A stretch of DNA of 64,000 nucleotides from positions 122,781,680-122,845,679 of the forward strand of contig NC_061116.1 in the NCBI RefSeq assembly GCF_002878395.1, read 5' to 3'. Made by a program: the position numbers and the translations under genes. The notes below the pieces were generated by a model. The model saw only the letters and a program-made list of their open reading frames with translations, searched no databases and had not been told where the DNA came from. Positions within the stretch are counted from its first letter, which is position 1; each line of letters begins with the position of its first letter. Shown here one piece after another: positions 11,659 to 22,539 of this stretch. The DNA is from Capsicum annuum (Eukaryota; Streptophyta; Magnoliopsida; Solanales; Solanaceae).

Positions 11659-13100
11659 TGTTGGGTTCAAAATTGAGAGGGCGTTATGCGGAAGCTTAAC
11701 ATTTGCAAACTTTGAGACAATAAATCAGACGACAAAGAAAACAATACTAAAAAACATAAAATTATTACTCCCTCCGTTTTAAAAAGAATGACTTACTTTT
11801 CTTTTTAGTTCGTTTAAAAAGAATGACCCCTTTCCTTTTTTGACAATACTTTAATTTTAACTTTCCACATGACATGTTTAGGACCACAAGATTAAAGGGC
11901 ATTTTGGTACATTTGACACAACTTTAATTTAATGCCACATATTCAAAAGTCTTCTTTATTTTCTTAAACTTTGTGCCAAGTCAAAGTAGGTCGTTCTTTT
12001 TTAAATGGAGGGAGTATATGTTTTGGCCAATCAGCCTACATATTATAAAACCTAATATCAAAAATATTAAACCTATTGGGAGAAATCTCCCTCTAAACAA
12101 AGACTCTTTAATAACTAATGCAATTGTGTTATGGTATGAGAAGAGAGATCTTCTATTTATAAAGTTGCAAAACCTTTTCTCTTAAAGAGGTTAGCCAAAT
12201 ATGAAAAGGTTTTATATTTTTCTTTTAGGAAAAGTGAAAATAATTATGGTTACTTTTATTTTCTTTCTAAGGAAAAGTAAAACTTAATTTTGGTAAGAAA
12301 ATCAGGGCAAAAACCCTAACAAATCTCCCTTTTTTGTCTTGATTTTCTCCACTTGATCCGCCTTCTTCACATCAAATACATGCATGAACTTCGTTCTTGA
12401 TATAATCTTCATAACTATTGCTTGCTATGGTTAAAAATAAAGTTTAATGTCGTGATAAAAATGGGTTAAAAAATTAATATTTGATTTTTATTTTTAAAGA
12501 TGCAGCAACAGGAATGTTGAAAATATGGTTGAAACTTGTTCTCGACATGTAGTTCGACAAAAATCCTCATTATCATCAAATTGGTTGCAAATCGGTTTGA
12601 ACCGTCATGAACTTGTCTTCAACCTCGTTTCACCAAACCACTGGACCTTTGAACCGTAGGCTCTAATATCACTTGTTGGGTGGTTCGAAATTGAGAGGAC
12701 GTCATGCGGAAGCTTAACGTTTGCAAACCTTGAGACAATAAATCAAACGACAAAGAAAACAATACTGAAAAGCATAAAATTATCATATATTTTGGCCAAT
12801 CGGCCTACATATTATAAAACCTAATATAAAAAACATTAAATCTATTGGGAGAAATCTCCCCTAAACAAAGACTCTTTAATGACTATATTGTGGATGATAT
12901 TGTGTTATGATATGAAAAGAGGGATTTTCTATTTATAGAGCTCCAAAACATTTCCTCTTAAAAAGAGGTTAGCCAAATATGGAAAAGTTTTATATATTTT
13001 TTTTTAGGGACAGTAAAAATAATTATGGTTACTTTTATTTTCTTTTTAAGAAAAAGTAAAACTTAATTTTGGTAAGAAAATCAGGGCAAAAATGTTAACA
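11659..13100 (-). mobile_element. TRIM (miniature LTR retrotransposon)
   Basis: Two LTRs (11659-12321 and 12674-13100) share most of their sequence and surround only 352 bp of non-coding DNA. The TSD GTTAT is perfect (11654-11658 and 13101-13105). On the minus strand the 5' LTR (12674-13100) is followed by a primer-binding site like that for initiator tRNA-Met (TGATATTAGAGCC, about 12659-12671). A purine tract (AAAAAAGGGAGA, about 12325-12336) precedes the 3' LTR. These signals fix the minus orientation. With no gag or pol it must have moved with borrowed proteins. The left LTR is longer because it contains a Stowaway MITE. Confidence 0.88.
11768..12014. mobile_element. Stowaway-type MITE
   Basis: A 247-bp element begins CTCCCTCCGTTTT and ends GGAGGGAG, with TA on each side (11766-11767 and 12015-12016), as expected for Tc1/mariner-derived Stowaway elements. 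The other LTR of the TRIM has the empty site at the matching position, so this MITE arrived after the TRIM inserted. Confidence 0.9.
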
Positions 13101-13105
13101 GTTAT

Positions 13106-13616
13106 AGTAGGATGTAGGTAAACTGTCGTATTTTTAATATTACGCAACTCACATTTTAAGAAGCTTAATTACCTATAAATATTCTTTGCATTTCCTAATA
13201 ATGTAAAGAAATATGACACTTGTGTATGATTAAACTTGTACAAAATAAATACATATAGATCTTAGTTGTAGAAAAATTGAATTCTTTTAGGTGGTATAAT
13301 TACAATAATCAATATGATGGGCAATGGAACACAAACAGACAGAACTTACAATAAATTGTTGGAACTTCAAGGGAAGTCTTTACAATTATCAAAAATATCA
13401 AGAAGTTCTCGTGATCATGTGAAGGAGTTCTGGTGATCAACTAATCTTTTTAATGAAAAAGCTATGGGTTATGAACTTATGATGACATAACCATATCCTT
13501 CCTAATTTATTAAAACACTCAAATAAATTTAAAATCAACCTATACCAGAAGTTCACACTAAAATTGCTCAATCATAAACAATAATTCAACATTACTTGCT
13601 CAACTTTTTTGGCTTC
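13106..13616. other. Upstream region of the chitinase gene
   Basis: About 510 bp between the TRIM and the TATA box. It is AT-rich, with no other open gene. It should hold the proximal promoter of the chitinase. I did not find a GCC-box (GCCGCC), and I do not claim specific transcription-factor sites. Confidence 0.4.
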
Positions 13617-13624
13617 TATATATA
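13617..13624 (+). promoter_or_regulatory. TATA box of the chitinase gene
   Basis: TATATATA lies 73 bases before the chitinase ATG (13698). With transcription starting about 30 bases downstream, the 5' UTR would be about 45 nt, followed by a T-rich tract and the ATG in CAAAAATG context. Confidence 0.6.
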
Positions 13625-13697
13625 CTTAGTATCATTTAGTTTATATTTCCTCAGCCTAGTAGATCAAAAATAAGTTCGTTTTTTTTCCTCACCAAAA

Positions 13698-14982
13698 ATG
13701 ATTGATTTTTCTTCAAGAAAGCTGTTGATCTCGTTATTTATTTGTACTACAACTATAGTTGTAATTCCAAAGCTGATGTTGGCTCAGAATTGTGAGTGTG
13801 AAGAAGGATTGTGTTGTAGTAAATGGGGTTATTGTGGCATTGGAAATGGTTATTGTGGAAAAGGCTGCCAAGGAGGGCCATGTTATTTTAATATTTCACC
13901 AAAATATAATGTTAAGAGAGTTGCTGAAATTGTTACTGAATCATTCTTTAACGGGATTTCTGATCAAGCTGATTCAAATTGTGAAGGCAAAGGTTTTTTC
14001 ACAAGATCTGTGTTTCTTGAAGCTGTCAAGTGCTATCCTGAATTCGGGACTGTTGGTTCTTCTGATGATAATAAGCGCGAAATTGCTGCTTTCTTTGCTC
14101 ATGTCACCCATGAGACTGGACGTGAGTCATTTTCCTTAAAACTGATCGTATGCTTTAATATTTTCTTCGATACTCCTTTTTTATTTTTAAAATTTTCTTG
14201 GATCTTCCATGTGATCTATCTTGTCATGAGCCATTTAATTATGCTCACATTGTTCTATTTTATATGACATTATTTGACTAAGCGAAAACTTTAAATAAAG
14301 GGAAGAACTTTCGCTCATACCAAAATACCTTGATAACTTGTAACACATTAGTAATACATAAACTAAACGTAATCCTTCATAAAAGATGAGATTAAGAACT
14401 TAGAAAAATAAGGAAGACGTACAATCGAGAGACATAAATTGTTTGGTTTAGTCCAAATGAAATGACTATTTTGACTAATTTCAGATCCGTTACAGGTACG
14501 CATACTTGTATTGAACATTTTCACAGCTACATGACAACTAACATTATAGTTCTTTTTCAATTTATGCAGAAATGTGCTACATAAATGAGATAAATGGTGC
14601 ATCTAGGGACTATTGTGATATGACAAACTATTTGTACCCTTGTGTCTCTGGAAAGAATTATTACGGCCGAGGACCGATCCAACTATCATGGAACTTCAAT
14701 TATGGACCAGCCGGAAAAGCCATCGGATTTGATGGCCTAAATGATCCCGATATCGTAGCTAGAGATAGTCTTATATCATTCAAGACAGCCTTGTGGTACT
14801 GGATGAATAATTGCCATTCTCTATTAACTTCTAGACAAGGTTTCGGAGCGACAATTCGAACCATTAATGGCCTTCTTGAGTGTAATGATGCCAATCCTGA
14901 GGCTGTTGCCAGAAGGGTTCAATATTACATCGAGTATTGCGAGCAACTTGGTGTAGACCCTGGGGATAATCTCTCTTGTTAG
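13698..14982 (+). CDS. Class IV chitinase (GH19 endochitinase with N-terminal chitin-binding domain)
   Basis: The enzyme cuts beta-1,4 bonds in chitin and belongs to the PR-3 defence group. Exons are 13698-14121 and 14570-14982; the 448-bp intron has GT/AG borders (GGAC|GTGAGT, ATGCAG|AAATG). The join codes for 278 residues, normal for class IV. Residues 1-29 look like a signal peptide ending MLA before QNC. A hevein-type domain rich in Cys follows (about 30-62, with [10 protein letters not shown]). The GH19 domain has HETG spanning the splice, its Glu being the expected general acid. A second Glu nine residues later (INEING) fits the expected base. [17 protein letters not shown] is the substrate-cleft motif. 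The residue after HETG is Gln, where class IV enzymes usually have His. No C-terminal vacuolar extension is seen, so secretion to the apoplast is likely. The frame is intact. Confidence 0.95.
14122..14569 (+). other. Intron of the chitinase gene
   Basis: AT-rich, GTGAGT at the donor and TTTATGCAG at the acceptor. It splits the codon for the Gln after HETG (C from exon 1, AA from exon 2). Reading through it gives a false 189-residue protein. Confidence 0.9.
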
Positions 14983-15094
14983 AAGACTTGAAATATAGTT
15001 CATGGACTTTGAATTAATAATGACTAGAAAATGGAGATTTTGTTGTTTTATTCCTATGTAAGAAATTTTAGTAATGTAATGGAAAGAGTTGTTT

Positions 15095-15115
15095 CATTTA
15101 TGAATGAAGAATTAC
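15095..15115 (+). terminator. Probable 3' end signals of the chitinase transcript
   Basis: The 3' UTR carries near-upstream elements of the AATGAA type around 15100-15107, about 120 bases after the stop codon. Plant poly(A) signals are loose, so this is only a probable site. LINE sequence begins within about 30 bases. Confidence 0.35.
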
Positions 15116-15134
15116 TACTTGAGTTCGATTTCAG

Positions 15135-15434
15135 CACAAATATGTAGTGCCCAATGATCCTCTACAATGAACTTCATGTGTATTATGCCTAAGAAGCACC
15201 CCTGGTTTTCTCTTCCTTTCTATTGGAACAGTTTAAGGTTCCTTTCATGTCGCACAAAATACAAGCAACGTGCAAGGTTTAGCCTGTATAGGATAACATT
15301 CACTAACTTGCCCTTTGCCTGTCTAGTTGCTCTCATGACTTCTTCATGCCACTCCGAGGATCTTCTCAACATACCTTGCCAAGTTAGCAACTTCTTCCAC
15401 ACAGTTGATGAGTAGGAGCAGGTGAAGAACTGGT
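15135..15434 (-). mobile_element. 3' end of a second LINE (piece 3 of 3)
   Basis: On the minus strand this reads the end of an L1 ORF2, with QFFTCSYSSTVWKKLL then EWHEEVMRATRQ. It aligns by eye with the zf-RVT region of the first LINE (FFKCDISATIWKTLL, EWNEEVSWAI). At 15434 the frame breaks into the gypsy LTR. It resumes at 24655 as CSLCCSADESLDH, so removing the gypsy element and one TSD copy rejoins a Cys/His finger. No poly(A) or TSD of its own is evident at the 3' side next to the chitinase UTR. Confidence 0.8.
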
Positions 15435-17490
15435 TGTAACGCTCCGTATTTTGGGCTAGAATAAAAACCATGATTTCGATGCGTTGCTAACTCCGAAGCC
15501 ATAAAATCCTATGCCAATACGGCATGTTAATTATTGTGTAGCGTGTGAATCCGCTCCATCTTGAATTTAGACCATAGAGATCCTTCAACTCAAGGACGAG
15601 TTGGAACTATTTCGATTGACTAAGTTTTAGTAGACGTTGTAAAATGTGTCAGCTTCCATCGACCATAACTCTCAGTATATGTCGAATTAGGAAGCCTACT
15701 ACGTGTCAAATGATAGGTTTTCGAGTTAGCTTTCCAATGATACCAATTTGCCTAAAATACGACACCCAAGCAAGAAGTTATGACCTTTCAAAGTGATAAG
15801 CGACGCCTAACTAATCGCCCATGGCCACTGGAAAGCATAGGTGATGGCCTAGGAGGCGCCTATGTGAACATAGGCAATATCCTAGGCAGCACCTATGTGA
15901 AGATAGGCGATGGGATGGGCGGCGCCTAAGTAAGGAATTCTGGTGAATTAAACACTCCGTGTTAAGGACAAAGTGGTCCTTTTCCACCCTTACTTAGCCC
16001 TAAAACACGAGATTTAGTTCCAAAGACACCAAAATACATATTCTTTCATCAAAAGTTCTCAAGATTCTCCTTAGGGTTTCAAAAATAACAACCCAAATAG
16101 TTCAAGACTTGACCGTAGGATTTCAAAGATAATTACATATTTGGATTCATCAATCCGCAAGCTTCAAGAAACACCTATTATCCTTGGAAATAGAGGTACG
16201 TGGGGTTATCCAAAAATCTCTTAGGTGTAGTTTTATGAACATGCATGCTTTTAAATGGGGGTTTTCAATCAAATGCTAATATCTTGCTTTCAATATGATT
16301 TCTAAGTCATTTTCTTTATGTCATGTGAACTGTTTACCTATATACTTCAATAGTTGAAACCATGCATATGTGATTTGAGATTTTTCATGGAAGTTTGATA
16401 AATATGAATGATGAATTGTTTTCAAATTTCCATGATAATGTTTCGATACTCCATATTATATTGTGATCAACAAAAAAGAGCATGAATTTAAAATAAATAT
16501 TGTTCACCACATGTAAATGATGAAACACCTTGGTTTTTACATTATTATGCATATGTGGATGTAGTATTGATGACTTGAAAGTCAGGTATGACGATACCCT
16601 ATAGAATACGATATGCGATTGAATATGATGAAATTTGAATGCATCAATTTTACATGAGAAAGGTGGATGCCCGAAAAAGGCGTTTGAGATACAAGCGGCT
16701 CATCGCTGGAAGAACGTGTTTTCCGACATAGAATATCGTACCATGCTTTGTGGTCTTGTGCACTACCATATTTGATTTGGGTCAAGACACCATGCTTTGT
16801 GGTCTTGTGTGTCTCTCCCTCACTTACACTCTAATCTTGATGGCAACCGAGGTTTGACAGTTGGTGTAAATTATGTAGGGTATTCCACCTAGCTCAGTTG
16901 CATGTCATTATTGTTGAGAAAAACTATTGCATTACACCTATGTGCTTTCAAATGATTTGATACGAAATTGCTTTATAATGGCTCTCAAATATATTTTGCA
17001 AAAATATTATGTTTTGCTTTGATATCTCTGCGTGCCAATACTTTTGTGCTGACCCCCTCGCCTCTCCAACCTATCAGGTTCAGAGGCCCAGTCTAGGGGT
17101 CAAGAGATTCAGTAGCACTTTCAGACAGAGCTGTAGAGACAAGTGGTGAGCCTTCTATGTTTCGGAAGGTCTTATGTCCTGCAGTCCTTTTATCTTATAT
17201 TCAGTTTTTGGGTCTGCTGGGGGCCTTGTCCCAGTTTTTAAATAGACATTGTTTCAGTCATGTAGTAGAGATTTCGCAGACGGTTTTAGAGATGTTGATT
17301 TAGATTGTGGGACACTATTCCTCATTTTTGTTTTCATATGATTCTTGACCATGTTTCCGTTATATTTTGTTTCTTCCGCATTACTTTGATTTTATGAATT
17401 ATGTGCATGATTATCAGACAGATAGGGGTGTTTCGGGCCTCCATGGTTTGAAATACTCGTCACGGCCAGGCCCTGGTTCAGGTCGTGACA
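15435..17490 (+). repeat. 5' LTR of the gypsy element
   Basis: 2056 bp, TGTAACGC to CGTGACA. It contains a block of AGGCG/CCTAGG-rich words near 15840-15930. Compared with the 3' LTR it lacks 63 bp at about 16747, where the 3' LTR has two CCATGCTTTG copies 63 bp apart and this LTR has one. Confidence 0.92.
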
Positions 17491-17494
17491 AACT

Positions 17495-17508
17495 TGGTAT
17501 CAAAGAGC
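17495..17508 (+). promoter_or_regulatory. Primer-binding site of the gypsy element
   Basis: TGGTATCAAAGAGC begins 4 bases after the 5' LTR. It matches the usual TGGTATCAGAGC site for initiator tRNA-Met with one change and a two-base difference in spacing. Confidence 0.8.
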
Positions 17509-17699
17509 AGTTCATGGTCCCAGGATGTCTAAAAATTGCGTCAGATAGAGTCTTGTTTATGGGTGTGTAGCGCGCCATACTTATAAGCAGGAGGCTGCTA
17601 GGCGTTTAGGAAATATTTCCCTTCTTTGTGATTTAATTCGTGCTTCAGAGTCTGAACTGTCCCCTAATCAATTATCACTTGTGTTTCAGAAACTCAGTT

Positions 17700-20600
17700 A
17701 TGCCTCCACGTCATATCATCGATCAGAATGCTCAGGCAGATGAGGTCCGTCCCACCCATGGGATATGGACCCATAACAGGGCTCACACTCCAAAATTTAT
17801 CCCTTCTCTGGGAGTCCCTCCAGTCCCGACTAGTCCATCTCGGGCTCCGCAAACTAATGCCAACCGTCCCCCAACTGTTCAGGGAGATATTTCAAATGTA
17901 AAACTTAGACGGTCTATTTATATGCTGACACAGTTGGTAGCTAACCAGGCTCAATGATCGAAAGATGTTGGGCCTGCATCTGTTACATATGAGGCTACTA
18001 GAGTCGAACATTTCATGAAGATAAACCCACCTAAGTTCACTGGCACCAAGGTAGAGGAAGATCCACAGGAGTTCGTGGATGAGATGGAAAAGATCTTTAA
18101 AGTGATGCATGCGGATGAGGTCGAAGGGATAGAGCTAGCAACCTATCAGCTCAAGGACGTTGCGAATCAGTGGTATGCTGACTGGGAAGATGAAAAAGGT
18201 GAAAGTGCTGAGCCCACAGTTTGGGGTGAATTTGTGGAAGCTTTCCTTGATCGATCTTTCCCTTGGAGTTGAGGGAGGCCAAAGCAGAAGAGTTTATGAA
18301 TCTGAAGCAGCGCAGTATGAGTGTCCAGGAGTACACTTTGAAGTTTAATAAACTAGCCTACTATGCACCAGAGTTGACTAGTAATATGAGGGCCCGGATA
18401 AGGAAATTCGCATCTAGCCTTACTGATGACCTGGTACTTGAGTGCAGGGGGCTATATTGAATAAGGAGTTAGACTTTGCTCGACTAACCGTTCATATGCA
18501 TCAAGTGGGAGAGAAAGAAAAAGATTGCTGAATCTAAAGAGAAAGACAGACAGGCTAAAAGAGCTAGATCTATGGATTAGCACCTGAGTCAGCCGCAAAG
18601 TGGTAACTGGGGTAATAAGTGGTCGAAGAAGAAGAAGTTTTGGAATAATGCACAGTCAGCAACCAGCGGCCCAGCACCCAGACCACCGATAGACAGACAA
18701 ACTCAGAGTATTTAGCCTCCTCATGGGTCCAAAGCTCTAGGTACACAATCTCAGGACATGTGGCCCAGCAGCGGCGTATTCGCCTGCAGTGTGAGGTTTG
18801 CGGAAGGAATTATCTAGGAAAGTATTGGTTTGAGGGAAGAAACTACTATACTTGTGGCAAAGTGGGTCACCTTCAGAGATATTATCCATCTGTTGGAGTA
18901 AATGCGAGGGGGGGGGGAGGGGGGAGGGGCTAAGTCCCAAGCCGCCTCTACAACTCCTTTTCCTAAGGGTGCCCCTTTAGCTGCCGAAAGCGGTCGCAAT
19001 CGGTTATATTCTTTGACTAATCGCCAGGAGGCGGAAGCTTCACCAGATATTGTCACCGGTATGTTATGAATTTTTTCTCATGATGTTTATATATTACTTG
19101 ATCCTGGGTCTACTTTATCCTATGTGACCCCTTATGTGGCTGTTGGTTTTGGGTTTGAGCCCGAAGTTATTGTAGAATCATTCTCTGTTTCTACTCAAGT
19201 AGGTGATTCTGTTGTTGCTAGAAGGGTGTATAGAAATTGTGTCGTGTCTATTCATAGTAGGAAAACTGTGGCAGACCTTATAGAACTGGATATGATAGAT
19301 TTTGATGCCATCCTTGGGATGGACTAGCTCCATTCATTTTATGCCACCCTTGATTGCAGAACCCGAAAGGTCACTTTTTCTTTCCTGAATGAGACACCAG
19401 TTATATAGGCAGGGAGTTCTGTGGAACCTAGAGGTCACTTTATCTCTTATCTTAGAGCCCGAAAGCTTATCTCCAAAGGTTGTATGTATCATCAAATCCA
19501 AGTAAAAGATTTAAAAGTTGGAAACCTTCCTTTGCAGTCAGTCCCTGTAGTGAATGAATTCCCAGAAGTCTTTCCCAGGGATACCCCCTGATAGGGAGAT
19601 AGATTTTGGCATTGATGTGTTGCCAGAAACTCATCCTATTTCTATTCCGCCATATAGAATGGCTCCCGTGGAACTAAATAAGTTAAAGAAATAGCTTGCA
19701 GACCTCCTAGACAAAGGTTTTATTCGTCCTAGTGTTTCCCCATGGGGTGCACCCGTGCTCTTCGTCCGAAAGAAGGATGGGACCCTTCAGATGTGCATAG
19801 ACTACCGCCAGTTGAATAAGGTCATGATTAAAAATAAATATCCTCTTCCTAGGATTGAAGACCTTTTTGACCAGTTTCAGGGTGCCAAGTGCTTTTCAAA
19901 AATAGACCTTCGTTCGGGTTATCATCAGTTGAAATTCAGGGAGTCAGACATACCCAAGACAGCCTTTCGAACCCAATATGGTCACTACGAATTTCTAGTC
20001 ATGTCCTTCGGGTTGACTAACGCCTCTGCAGCCTTTATGGATCTTATGAATAGAGTGTTCCGTCAGTTTCTTGACTTGTTCATCATTGTATTTATTGATG
20101 ATATTCTGATCTATTCTAAGAGTAAAGAGGATCACGCCAATCACCTCCGAATTATCCTTCAGACCCTTAAGGATCATTAGCTGTATGCCAAATTTTCGAA
20201 GTGTGAATTTTGGTTAGACGTTATTGCCTTCCTGGGGCATATTGTGTCCAGTGACGGGATAAGAGTGGATCCCCAGAAAGTTGAAACAGTGAGAAAATGG
20301 CCCAGACCAACGACTCCAACCGATATTCGGAGCTTCTTAGGTTTGGCGGGGTATTACAGAAGGTTCGTAGAGAAATTTTCTTCCATAGCTTCTCCGCTTA
20401 CTAAACTGACTCAGAAAAAGATGAAGTTTGTGTGGTCTGACTTGTGTTAAAACAATTTTGAGAAATTGAAGGACAAGCTGACTACTGCTCCTGTTTTGAC
20501 CCTTCCCAAGGGTGTAGATGATTTTGTGGTTTATTGTGATGCATCCCGTGTGGGACTTGGCTGTGTATTGATGCAGTATGGTAAGGTGATAGCTTATGCA

Positions 20601-22478
20601 TCTAGGCATTACCTCACTCATGACTTGGAGTTAGCAGCCGTGGTGTTTGCACTTAGAATATGGAGGCACTATCTTTATAGAGTGCATGTTGATATTTATA
20701 CTGACCATAAGAGTTTACAATATGTTTTCTCACAGAAAGAATTGAACCTTAGGCAGAGGCGTTGGATGGAGCTTTTAAAAGACTATGATATGAGTCTACA
20801 TTACCATCCAGGCAAGGCAAATGTTGTAGCCGACGCCCTCAGCAGGTTGTCTATGGGCAACCTTTCTCATGTAGAAGAAGGAAAGAAAGAGATGGTAAAG
20901 GATATTCACTGCCTTGCAAATTTGAGAGTGCGATTCTTAGATTCCGAAGATGGAGGGGTGATTTTTCATGAGTTAGCTAAGTCATCTCTTTGTGTTGAAG
21001 TTAAGGAGAAGCAGGTTGAAGATCCCATCTTGATGTAAATCAAGAAAGATCTGGGTCAACAAAAGGTTATGTCGTTTGAAATTGGTAGCGATGGTATTCT
21101 GAGATTTCAGGGTAGGTTGTGCATTCCGAATGTCGATGGGCTACGGGAAAGAATCCTTAGTGAGGAGCACACTTTAAGGTATGTCATTCACCCAGGCTCT
21201 ACTAAGATGTACCATGATCTGAAAACCTTGTATTGGTGGAATAACATGAAACGTGACGTAGCTGATTTTGTGTCCAAGTGTTTGAACTGTTAACAAGTGA
21301 AGGTAGAAAACATGAGGCCGGGTGGTACTTCCCAAGAGATAGCCCTGCCTTTATGGAAGTGGGAGATGATAAACATGGACTTTATTACAGGACTTTCGAG
21401 ATCCCGAAACCAGTATGATTCTATATGGGTGATTGTAGATCGGTTGACCAAGTCAGCCCACTTTTTGCCTGTGAGGACTAATTATTTGGGAGAGGGTTAT
21501 ACTAAGATTTACATTGAGGAGATAGTTCGATTACATGGGGCACCAGTTTCCATTATATCCGATAGAGGTACGCAGTTTTCATCTCAGTTTTGGAGATCCT
21601 TTCAGAAGGGTTTAGATACACAAGTGAATTTGAGCATAGCTTTCCACCCTCAGATGGATGGGCAAGCTGAGTGTACCATTCAGACCCTCGAAGATATGTT
21701 GAGGGCATACGTCATTGATTTCAAAGATAGTTGGGTAGATCACTTGCCACTGGTTGAATTTGCTTACAATAATAGCTACCATGCCAGTATCAAGATGGCT
21801 CCTTTTAAGGATTTGTATGGGAGGAGATGTAGGTCTCCGATAGGATGGTATAAAGTGGGTGAGACTCAATTGTATGGGCCTAATCTTGTTCATCAGATGA
21901 TGGAGAAAGTGAAAATCATTAGAGAATGACTCAAGACTGCTCAAAGTCGTCAGAAGTCCCACGCCAATGTTCGGAGAAGAGAACTAGAGTTTGAAATTGG
22001 AGATTGGGTGTTTCTCAAGGTTTCTTCTATGAAAGGAGTTATGTGGTTTGGAAAAAGGGATAAATTACACCCTCGTTATGTTGGGCCATATCAGATTTTG
22101 AAGAAGATTGGTACAGTTACATATGAATTAGGATTTCCTGCAAGTTTGGGTTCCGTTCATCCGGTATTCCATGTATCCATATTGAAGAAATGCATTGGAG
22201 ATCATTCTATGGTATTGCTAGTAGAGGGTATCAAAGTGACAGACTCCTTGTCTTACGAAGAAGAGCCCATTGAAATTTTAGATTTCCAAGTTCGAAAGCT
22301 GAGAAGCAAAGAGATAGCCCCAGCAAAGGTACTGTGGAGGAATTAGAAAGTCGAAGAAGAAACTTGGGAGTCAGAAGATGACATGAGAATTAGATATCCC
22401 AATTTGTTTGCTTCGATGAAGGAGGAGACAGAAGGTACTATTCCTATCTTATCTTTCCTAGTCCGTTATTATGCTTGA
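17700..22478 (+). pseudogene. Gypsy gag-pol with chromodomain, broken
   Basis: The start MPPRHIID is at 17700. The gag core reads INPPKFTGT at about 18018 and runs to 18460, with a frameshift near 18262. The zinc knuckle near 18840-18890 (YYTCGKVGHLQRYYP) has lost its first and last Cys. Protease DPGST is at about 19099. RT carries [10 protein letters not shown] and the active-site FIDD (about 20089). RNase H starts YCDAS (20533). In integrase a stop falls right after the second zinc Cys (21291); DFITGL, DRGTQF and the GQAE Glu give the D, D, E residues. The C-terminus (22255-22420, EEEPIEILDFQV and EEETWESE) is the chromodomain-like motif thought to guide heterochromatin targeting. About ten stops or frameshifts are visible. 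Confidence 0.92.
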
Positions 22479-22529
22479 AATAGTGTCTGTCTGTGTCCCG
22501 CATCATCATTCGGGGACGAATGATCCTAA

Positions 22530-22539
22530 GAAAGGATAA
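22530..22539 (+). promoter_or_regulatory. Polypurine tract region of the gypsy element
   Basis: GAAAGGATAA directly precedes TGTAATG of the 3' LTR. It is a weak purine tract, placed by position. Confidence 0.55.

Noticed and set aside
11973..12185. 70-residue frame on the plus strand
   Set aside because: It runs from the end of a Stowaway MITE into a TRIM LTR and has no conserved features.
13698..14267. A 189-residue protein reading through the chitinase exon 1 end
   Set aside because: The last ~48 residues come from the intron. GT/AG sites at 14122 and 14569 restore the conserved GH19 sequence.
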